Below are positions 56,753 to 64,000 of a stretch of 64,000 nt of DNA, piece by piece. Every line of letters starts with the position of its first letter. Within the stretch, counting starts at the first letter, position 1. Origin of the DNA: Symsagittifera roscoffensis. Lineage: Eukaryota; Xenacoelomorpha; Acoela; Convolutidae. Under the pieces are notes generated by a model that saw only the letters and a list, made by a program, of their open reading frames with translations, was not told where the DNA came from and did no database searches. The position numbers were made by a program, and so were the translations under genes. The stretch lies in contig NC_087065.1 in NCBI RefSeq assembly GCF_963678635.1, positions 71,311,345 through 71,375,344 on the forward strand, read 5' to 3'.

Positions 56753-58200
56753 TGAGCAAGCAAGGAAAACAGCAACGTGTCCACGTTGGAGAAATTTTCA
56801 ATCTAAACCGCCACAAAAACTTTCGATAAAACCAGCTGGCGAAGTGTGAGGAAACCGTGTAAAGCTTCTGTTGCCACCATCGCAGATGAAATAGTCAGCA
56901 CATCTGGAGAACATGGTCACGAAAAAATTCCATGCGAGGAAGAAGTAAAAAAAAAGGAGTAAATTTTGGCACGTGCGCGAACTTCAACTTTCAAAATTAA
57001 GAATTTTCTTATTTTAATTATTTCAAAACGTTAAGTTAGCATGACTGCAAATCTGGAGAAGATGGTTACAAAAAAATTCCATGCGAGGAAGAAGTAAAAA
57101 AAGGAGTAAATTGTGGCACGTGCGCGAACTTAAACTTTCAAAATTAAGAATTTTCTAATTTTAATTATTTCAAAACGTTAAATTAGCATGACTGCAAAAT
57201 TGGAGAACATGGTCACGAAAATATTTCATGCGAGGAAGAAGTAAAAAAAAGTAAGTAAATTTTGGCACGTGCGCGAACTTAAATTTCAAAATTAAGAATT
57301 TTCTATTTTTAATTATTTCAAAACGTTAAATTAGCATGACTGCAAAGCGTGCGTTTCTGTGGGGGGAAATTGACCACATCCAGTGGACAAAATCCTCTCA
57401 AACAGGCTAATTTTTTTTATAGACTGGAGGTATTTTTCGGGAGGTCAACTCAGTATTTCATCAAATGAGACATTTAAAGCATGTAACGCGTTAATTTATC
57501 AAATTTTTACAATTCATGCTGTAATTAACAATCAAACTGTTCCATTAGTTTTCTTTCTTCTTCAAATCAAAAGTGAAGAGCAATACATTCGGGCCTTCAG
57601 ACAATTGAAAGAAATGATTCCAGTACTTGAGCCCTCGCAGATTGAGGTAGATGTTGAGAAGGCTTCAATTAACGCTTTTGAGGAGGTATTCATTGGAGTA
57701 ACTATAAAAGGATGCTTTTTTCGTTTCGCTCAGGCCAATTGGCGCAAAATTCAAGAGATTCGGTTAGCACCAGTGTATCGAGAAGATATGAAACAAGCAT
57801 ACTTATAAAGTCATTCGTTGCTTTCGCACTGATATCTGAGCTCGACTTTGAAATCGGCATGACTGCTTTGTGCCCTGCAATTTCCGACGAAAGTGACGAT
57901 TCGACCTTATTTGATTACGTCGATTATTTTGAATCCACTTTGGTTGGAACTATCCTCCAAGGACGCAGAGAGGTTGAGCAATTCCGTATTTCACTCTGGA
58001 ACCAGTTCGAAAACGCAAAAATGGAAAACAGAAAACCAAAAATGCGCCTGAGAGATGGCATAGGGCCTTCCAGATGGTGATGGGGTGTGCTCACCCCGCC
58101 ATTCAAAAATTTATCCAATTCTTGAGAATAAAAAACAAAGTGTGCTGGAGAAGAAATTAGCAAGAAAAATTGCCGGAGAGCGGGCCGTCAAGGTATATTT
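56753..58200 (+). pseudogene. FLYWCH-MULE transposase, degraded
   Basis: The N-terminal part at 56,753-56,950 reads MSKQGKQQRVHVGEIFNLNR, then in the next phase SWRSVRKPCKASVATIADEI and SGEHGH. This matches FLYWCH zinc fingers (WRC...C.A...GEH.H), with the first Cys changed to Ser. The transposase part begins at about 57,383: SSNETFKACNALIYQIFTIH, VPLVFFLLQIKSEEQYIRAF, then EVDVEKASINAFEEVF and IKGCFFRFAQANWRKIQ, the MULE domain pattern (DGTFK..., DFE.A...AF, GC.FH..QA.WR). The first catalytic Asp is Asn (NETFK). The phase changes at about 57,800 into SFVAFALISELDFEIG ... DYVDYFESTLVG, and again near 58,075 (MGCAHPAIQKFIQFLRIK) and 58,140 (VLEKKLARKIAGE). Not functional. Confidence 0.8.
56896..57345. 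repeat. Three tandem copies of a 147-149-bp exon-intron segment
   Basis: CATGCGAGGAAGAAGTAAAA recurs at 56,931, 57,080 and 57,227. Each unit also has GGAGAA.ATGGT.AC, TGGCACGTGCGCGAACTT and a run ending TTTCAAAACGTTAA. The left part is the end of the FLYWCH coding segment (GEHGHEKIPCEEEVKK), so the duplication copied coding and following non-coding DNA together. Confidence 0.85.
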
Positions 58201-59114
58201 CTAAGTGAATTTATTCTTTAGATTTACCCTGTCATTCAATTTCTTTTGATCTAATCAAACTTTTTACCGCTACCAATTGTCGTTTGCTGCGAGTCGTCGC
58301 GTGCGGCGAATAGTCACTTTTTTTTTACAAATTCTACGAATGGTCACTTTCGACAAGTTTTCGCCATGCCGCAAACGTCAAGCCAACGTTTCGAAAAAAA
58401 ATTGAAAGCCTGTTGTTTTAGGTCGACCAATTTGACTTTCCGAGCTCTCCTTTAGAAGGTCTATAAGGATCTTCTCTATAAAGACCTTCTTTTGTCAAAA
58501 ATTTTCTGCGCTGTTTGCAAACATTTGAAAAATTGCGTTTTGCGGTTTTTTGGGCGCACGCTCTACCCTTAAGTTTAGTTATTTTGGCATGGCCAGCCAA
58601 AAATGGATCTCGATAAATTATACCATAAGTTATACCAAATTAAACCAATTATACCAAAAATTTGGCAACCAGAATTGAGGAAAGGCAGTCGCTCCCCTCA
58701 TGGAGGAAAGACAGTTTTTCGACCAGAATTGAGGAAAGGCAGTTTTTCGACCTTAAAAAAATGTCATCAAAAATTTAAAAAAAAAACCTTTCCCTCGAAA
58801 AAAACCTAGATCCGCCCCTGTTTCAAATGATAATTTTGAAGGTTAGTTGATTTCACTTGATTTTTAAGTAATAAATGTAATGTAAAAAAATGTAATGTAA
58901 TAAATGTAATAAATGCAAAAACTCATAGCTCTAAAATTTCATCATATTAATTTTAATTGTCATAATCACTTTTAAACTATAAACTAAAATTCGAATTTTC
59001 TTCGAAATAGAAAAATATGCATGACAGCACCATATTTTTCCACCGTTGTATCAGAATGTAATCAATTTGCTCTTGAGCTGAGTTGCAAAATTTGAAACGA
59101 TGATCTGCTATATC
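58201..59114. other. Intergenic sequence with small inverted and direct repeats
   Basis: No gene recognised. It holds a short hairpin around 58,453-58,490 (AGAAGGTCT...AGACCTTCT), a duplicated GACCAGAATTGAGGAAAGGC (near 58,667 and 58,719), and at about 58,805-58,820 CCTAGATCCGCCCCTG, the same terminal motif as the foldback element at 61 kb. Confidence 0.55.
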
Positions 59115-59120
59115 TCTTTT

Positions 59121-59324
59121 GGGCTCTTTTTCCTTTTCCCCCCCACCTGCAAACTTTTCAATTTGAAATTACTGTTCACTTTGTCCGATTGTCATGAAAA
59201 TTGACATGCAGACTGATTAGGCTATAACAAACATATTTGGTCTTCATAATTAACCTTGTAAAACCACTCGTTAGACTATAAAATTCATGTTTGTGTGAGG
59301 TGGGGGGAAAAGGAAAAAGAGCCC
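59121..59324. mobile_element. 204-bp MITE with 6-bp target duplication
   Basis: Flanked by TCTTTT on both sides (59,115-59,120 and 59,325-59,330). The left end GGGCTCTTTTTCCTTTTCCC and following CCCCACCT are mirrored at the right end (AGGTGGGG...GGAAAAAGAGCCC), a TIR of about 27 bp with one C/G length difference. There is no coding capacity. It ends 43 bp downstream of the cathepsin stop codon, so it lies in or next to that gene's 3' UTR. Confidence 0.85.
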
Positions 59325-59367
59325 TCTTTTGAAAGTGGCGGTTTATTTTCAAAATTAACTTTCAACT

Positions 59368-59624
59368 CTACTGTAGAATTGGATCAGCATATGCACAGCT
59401 GGTCTCCACGTTCAAGTTGTAGTCACCTCCATTTTTGTCGGGGTCATTTGGGAATGCTTGACTGGTGGGCAGCCGGAACCACCCCTCCTCCCCCCAATAT
59501 AACCCCCAACTGTTCCTCACAATCCAGTACTCCCCCACGTCCGGGTCGACCCCCCAGCCCACTACCGAGACCACGTGATTAGTAGCTGTGGTACTGTTCA
59601 CGTTTTGCTGGTAAACGCAACCAC
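59368..59624 (-). CDS. Cathepsin Z/X-like cysteine peptidase, last exon
   Basis: Papain-family (C1) lysosomal carboxypeptidase, C-terminal exon. The exon starts after a TTAATTGCAG acceptor (AG at 59,625-59,626) and ends at a TAG at 59,368-59,370. It contains GGCVYQQ, the catalytic-His segment [11 protein letters not shown], the active-site Asn segment [10 protein letters not shown], and [11 protein letters not shown] ... [26 protein letters not shown] and a C-terminal C-x-ADP-I are typical of cathepsin Z and not of cathepsins B or L. The exon with the catalytic Cys (CGSCWA) would lie to the right on the minus strand, and I do not find it up to 64,000. So this is a gene with far upstream exons or an orphan fragment. 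Key residues in this exon are intact. Confidence 0.85.
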
Positions 59625-59731
59625 CTGCAATTAAGATTGTCATAATGAAACGTATTGTGAACAAATTGAAATTGAATTTATATGAAATTGATATTGGCTA
59701 AGTTATCCTGTCTTTTTAATTTTGAGATTGT

Positions 59732-59745
59732 GGGGGGGGGGGGGG
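59732..59745. repeat. Poly-G run (14 G)
   Basis: Uninterrupted G14 followed by A, and within 30 bases GGGGGACGGGGGGC. Length may be unreliable because such runs are prone to sequencing error. Located in the cathepsin intron or 5' flank. Confidence 0.9.
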
Positions 59746-60103
59746 ATTTTAAGGGGGACGGGGGGCTTGAGAAAGGATTTCCAAAGAAAAATATATTGTT
59801 GCTGAAAATATATTGTCCAAAGACTTTATTATTGCTGGAAATATATTAAAAACCTATTTTAAATTTTGAAAATTCCAATGAGTCATTAACTTAAGTAAGG
59901 AAAACCCTGTTTCCTCTAATTAGAAAGCACTTTGATACCAGTGCTCAGTAATATTTTTGCTTTCAAAAATAGTTGATTTCAAACAAAATTGAATTAAATT
60001 TAAGAAGATCGAATCATCTTAAATTTATCAGCTTGTTCATTCTCACAGAACGTAAAAAAACTTCTTGTCAGACAATCAAAACACAGTTGATTCGGTTGTA
60101 ATA

Positions 60104-60436
60104 ATGAAAACGAATAGCTCCAATAGTTCAACTTATGATGCTTCTGATCGAGTCGATTATGCGGGTTGTGTGATATTTTGCACCACTTTTTTGGCAGTTG
60201 TTATCTTAGTATTCGCAATATCAGGCTGTGCAATTTTTATCAAGAAAAAACAGGAACAGCAGCGGCAACAACAACAACAACAACAGCAGCAACGCCACCA
60301 ACGGCGGGATTGGGACGTCGCTTCAGTGAAGGACAGTCGATTTGCTTCTGGAGAAATGAGCGCTCAGATTCAGCGTGAAATGATTATGTCACCACTAGTG
60401 CGACATAAAGACTCTTTACCTGAAACCCCAATTTAA
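60104..60436 (+). CDS. Small single-pass membrane protein, unknown function
   Basis: 110 residues from the ATG at 60,104. A short N-terminal domain with N-x-S/T sites (KTNSSNSST) precedes one membrane helix, GCVIFCTTFLAVVILVFAIS GCAIFI (two pieces of one helix, about residues 22-46), then a basic stop-transfer stretch (KKKQEQQRQ), a polyglutamine run from CAA/CAG repeats, and a charged Ser-rich tail (ASVKDSRFASGEMSAQIQRE) ending LPETPI. With Asn sites before and Lys after the helix, an N-out topology is likely. A possible acceptor (CTTCTTGTCAG) lies at 60,061-60,071, so this may be the last or only coding exon. No family is recognised. Confidence 0.55.
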   Translation: MKTNSSNSSTYDASDRVDYAGCVIFCTTFLAVVILVFAISGCAIFIKKKQEQQRQQQQQQQQQRHQRRDWDVASVKDSRFASGEMSAQIQREMIMSPLVRHKDSLPETPI

Positions 60437-60835
60437 AACTGGACTTGGGGGGTTAATCTCATGCGCGAAAGACCAAATAGGCGAGAAATTTCACCCAATC
60501 AACGCCCATTAAACTTCCCAAGAATGACTCAGTTTATCGCTTTTTTCAGTCGATCTTTTGAATACTGAGCTCTGATTGGTTAAAAACGTTTTTGGCGCGT
60601 TCGGTCCTTCGCCCATGAGGGATTCCCCCACTGGAATTGAATTTGGTTAGAATATTAGAGATAATTTTAAGCCCATCAAAATCAAAATAAATAAATTAAA
60701 CTGTTATTTGAATAACATCAACTCAAAAAAACGTTTGCCACAAACTGTTTTTATTATTTGAAGTGAAAGTATAAAAGTCCCACGAAGGGATTTGAGCTAC
60801 CCAAAAATCCCTTTTAGCAATAATTTTATACATCC

Positions 60836-61333
60836 AATTTTGGTTTACACCTTCGACGCCAATATATACTAGTTTTAAGGAGGGAACGTGCGCTAAAAAC
60901 ACTGTTCCCAGAACTGCTCAAAAATGTGTTAAGTACTTTTTCTCGAAAAAGTTTTCTGGCAATATAAGGTATTTTTAGTGCTTCCGAAAAAGTTGAAAAA
61001 GTCAACCTGATCGAGCTCTAAAAACCCAACGAAATTTTTGAAAATCCCGCTCCCTAGAGAAAACCCTAGATCCGCCCATGATAGAGCGTATCATGGGCGG
61101 ATCTAGAGCTTTCTCTAGGGAGGGGGATTTTCAAAAATTTCGTTGGGTTTTTAGAGGTCCATCAGGTTGACTTTTTCAACTTTCTCTGAAGCACTAAAAA
61201 CACCTTATATTGCCTGAAAACACTTGCAAGAAAAAGTACTAAACAAATTTTTGAGCAGTTCTGTGAACATGTTTTTAGCGCACGTTCCCTCCTTAAAATT
61301 ACTATACATTGGGGTCGAAGGCGTGAACCAAAA
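60836..61333. mobile_element. 500-bp foldback element with a 5-bp loop
   Basis: Two arms of about 245 bp (60,836-61,083 and 61,089-61,333) are inverted repeats of each other, around 90% matched. The centre is CCGCCCATGATA-GAGCG-TATCATGGGCGG, with loop 61,084-61,088. Outer ends read TTTTGGTTTACACCTTCGAC and GTCGAAGGCGTGAACCAAAA. No coding capacity; the two small minus-strand frames at 61.2 kb are part of the arm. Such long palindromes are typical of Foldback-type DNA elements or tail-to-tail insertions. Confidence 0.88.
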
Positions 61334-63198
61334 CTGCGCCATATGTCCATTGTAAGGTTTATAGAGCTGTATCAAAAATGCGTAGTATTTTGGGTAAAAA
61401 ACGTTAAATTTTTCCAAAAAACTTTTTTATACAAGCCATTTTTTCGACGTTTTTCCACGTTTTACTAACTTTTTTCAAGCTCGATAATTTTGACGATGGG
61501 GAAATGGGCATCGTTACCAGTTGACTCGTTTACTCAGCAGTTTGATTTATTTGAAAAAATTTCCAATTTCTGCGAGCCCAAAATTATTTAATTTTTATGA
61601 AAAAGTAATCTATAGAAAATTCGATTACAACTGGTCTTAAAGTATTTAAGCTTTTAAATTTGTTTTTCAAAAATAACTTAATTTTCTCCCCCTTTCTTCA
61701 AGTAAAAAAAATTTTTTCTTCTCATACTAATTCACAGAGGTATTCAAAGGTTGAAATTTAGGTCCTGCATTGCATGCTCAGCAACCGCCAGCTAGCCTTT
61801 CTTCGAATAGTCGTTCCAAAGTTTTTTGCGGAGTGATATAAAAAAATCTAATTTTTTAGGTCTGCTAAAAGTGGGCATTTATATATCGGTTGAAAACAAA
61901 AATGAGGTTCGAACAGTTACATCTGACAACTTCTGTTTTCAAAAAGTTCAACAAAACAATATACACAAAGAAAATTTTTACAAAAATGGGCTCTGATTGT
62001 TTCAAGACGTTAATAGCTAAAAAGTATCAAAAGTTCACTAAAATTTATAGAAAAGTAATCCCTAAAAGGTATTTTTCAAACCAAGCTAATCAAGCAAAAA
62101 AAATTTAGCATAATCTTAATTGCTTAAAGTAAACTACCATAAAAAGGTCAAATTTATTTTTCCAATGTTTTGTGCGTTGTTGCTTAGCATATTCTGGCTT
62201 TAGTTGATTGTGGGATGCATTTTGCAACCACAAAAACGGTTAAAGAATAAACACAGAGGCAAAGCGGAGCTTTGCACCATTTGCAATACAACACATACAT
62301 GAAAACATAATTAGTTGGAAAAAAAAAGTGTTTAACGGCTCGATAAAACAGAACTAAAGACTAACCTTCGATATTTTTGGAATTTGTTATACAAACGTGT
62401 GATGAAAAGGTTCTATCTAAATTTGCAAAAATTGAATTTTTCGTGAGCCTCAAAGTTTTGTGGATAAAAATAATCTGGTGTGGTCGATTAAGCATAGGAT
62501 CTTCCCACCATCTCAAATTTGGGATGAAAATTTTTCAGAAATGCCGAAAAGTTGCAAAGAAACGATAAAATCTTTAACTTTTCCGAGAGCCAAAAAAAGT
62601 TTTTTCTTAAAACAAAATTGTTATAGCAGCATATGCAGGGTGGTTTCCTACAAAACGTTCGTTTCATCAAATACAAATTCTCAGATTAGTGAATGTCGTT
62701 TTCGAAAAAATCAATAAGATTCAAAACACGGTCAAAAAATCAAACATTTTACAATTCCGCGGAATATTACATTTTGCAATGAACTAGCCGCTTAAGTAGA
62801 AGCATGGCAGCGTCCAACAACTCGTTCTATCCATTGAACCCAAAACCTCAGATTTGCGAGGGTACTTTTTGAGAAACGAAGAAAAAAATTATGGAACTTC
62901 CTCTCCACAAACTTTTTCGAAGGCTGCAGACAGTTGCGTAAAATAAAAAAAAGAAGACTAGAAGATCATGCAGGCGAACTGGGGGTACGCATTTTTTCCA
63001 TTGATACCCATTTTTTGCTAATCGAAAGCAAGAATTTTGAAGTTAGCCGTCAATGTTTGAGCAGACACCAGTTAAGACGAAAAAAACAATCGATTTTATA
63101 AAAATTTTGAAGAGTTTCGAGTCCTCCTGCAACTATCATGATCAAACCTTGCAACTACCTGGATGCTTGCTTTTGTACAAAAAAAATCCCTGGTGTGG
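61334..63198. other. AT-rich intergenic sequence
   Basis: No gene recognised. An inverted SINE-like tail motif (ACACAGAGGCAAAGCGGAGC, 62,251 onward) and diverged monomers of the array (AACCTCAGATTTGCGAGGGT near 62,850) are present. Confidence 0.45.
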
Positions 63199-64000
63199 CA
63201 CCTAAGCCGACAAAATTTGAGCTGACAAACTAAAGTCCGAAAAATCCAATGTTAACGGAATTTTTTTTTTCATTTCCATACATTGAAAAAAAGGGCCTGT
63301 GGGGACGGACTCAAATCTAAGACTCTAGGATGCAAAAGCAACCGCGTTATCTCAACACAAGTTCAGTTTTTTGTAAGAAAAGTTTTTCAGGGGGAGAATG
63401 TCTAGTTCCCGATAACAAGACACTTGCTCTCGCAAGTGTAATTAACCCGCAAAAAACTAAACCTGCCTTTTGGCACCTAAGCCGACAAAATTTGAGCAGA
63501 CAAATTAAAGTCTGAAAAAACCATTGTTAACGGAATTTTTTTTTTCATTTCAATACATGCTGAAAAAAACAAGGGTTTGTGGGGACGGACTCAAATCTAA
63601 GAAACTAGGATGCAAAAGCAACCGCGTTATCTCAACACAATTTCAAATTTTTTAAGAAAAGTTTTACAGGGGGAGAAAGTCTAGTTTCCGATAACAAGAC
63701 ACTTGCTCTCGCAAGTGTAATTAACCCGCAAAAAACTAAACCTGCCTTTTGGCACCTAAGCCGACAAAATTTGAGCAGACAAATTAAAGTCCGAAAAATC
63801 CAATGTTAACGGAATTTTTTTTTCATTTTCATACATGCTGAAAAAAACAAGGGCTTGTGGGACGGACTCAAATCTAAGACTCTAGGATGCAAAAGCAACC
63901 GCGTTATCACAACACAATTTCAATTTTTTGTGAGAAAAGTTATTCAGGGGGAGAAAGTCTAGTTTCCGATAACAAGACACTTGCTCTCGCAAGTGTAATT
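63199..64000. repeat. 277-bp tandem repeat with tRNA-like segment, runs off right edge
   Basis: CACCTAAGCCGACAAAATTT starts units at 63,199, 63,474 and 63,753 (periods 275 and 279), about 95% identical. Each unit has a perfect hairpin ACACTTGC-TCTC-GCAAGTGT (63,420-63,439; 63,699-63,718; 63,977-63,996) and a segment that on the minus strand resembles a tRNA: GTTGAGATAACGCGGTTGC, an anticodon-like TTTTGCATC, and a B-box-like GATTTGAGTCC. It is not a complete cloverleaf. The third unit is cut by the window end, so the array continues. Confidence 0.88.

Noticed and set aside
56416-58320. Terminal inverted repeats of the MULE (words GCGACGACT, GACTATTCGC, CGACAATT at both sides)
   Set aside because: The words occur in reverse complement but in the same order, which is not how TIRs are arranged; the left ones also belong to the satellite unit.
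63199-64000. CRISPR-like array
   Set aside because: Repeat units are 277 bp of near-identical sequence without short repeats and variable spacers; the DNA is eukaryotic.

Overview
The window looks like nuclear DNA of an animal, probably an invertebrate. Genes are sparse and split by spliceosomal introns with GT...AG borders, the intergenic DNA is AT-rich, and most of the sequence is transposable elements and satellite-like repeats. The elements (Ty3-type LTR elements, non-LTR elements, FLYWCH-MULE DNA transposon) would suit a nematode or a related invertebrate, but the sequence alone does not fix the phylum.

Bases 1 to about 17,200 hold one very large, decayed Ty3/Gypsy-like element on the minus strand, cut by the left window edge. 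Read in its own direction it carries gag with two zinc knuckles, an aspartic protease (DTGA), a pol in which the reverse-transcriptase core is deleted, RNase H, a long acidic spacer, an integrase with a complete DX58DX35E triad, a macro-domain-like reading frame, and then more than 7.9 kb of further coding sequence that begins with an SGNH/GDSL-hydrolase-like region. This cargo is the most unusual content of the window. Every frame carries stops or frameshifts. Bases 17,200-20,110 are non-coding and rich in short repeats, possibly the 5' LTR/leader of this element.

Bases 20,300-31,240 are a nest of elements: a plus-strand non-LTR retrotransposon split by a 549-bp inverted-repeat element with a 9-bp target duplication; a minus-strand non-LTR fragment; a small Ty3-type element with 198-bp LTRs (gag, integrase, no visible RT); and a second, inverted, 5'-truncated copy of the first non-LTR element.

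Bases 32,035-41,126 hold the best host gene: a four-exon DHHC protein S-palmitoyltransferase of ZDHHC21 type (301 aa when spliced). Its introns contain tRNA-like modules and other dispersed repeats.

Bases 43,700-56,577 are a satellite-like array of 3.3-kb and 1.29-kb units, each holding a 225-bp hairpin. A 4.59-kb higher-order unit has been duplicated. Next comes a degraded FLYWCH-MULE transposase (56,750-58,200).

Bases 59,100-64,000 hold a 204-bp MITE with a 6-bp target duplication, the last exon of a cathepsin Z-like peptidase (minus), a small single-pass membrane protein (plus), a 500-bp foldback element and a 277-bp tandem repeat that runs off the right edge.
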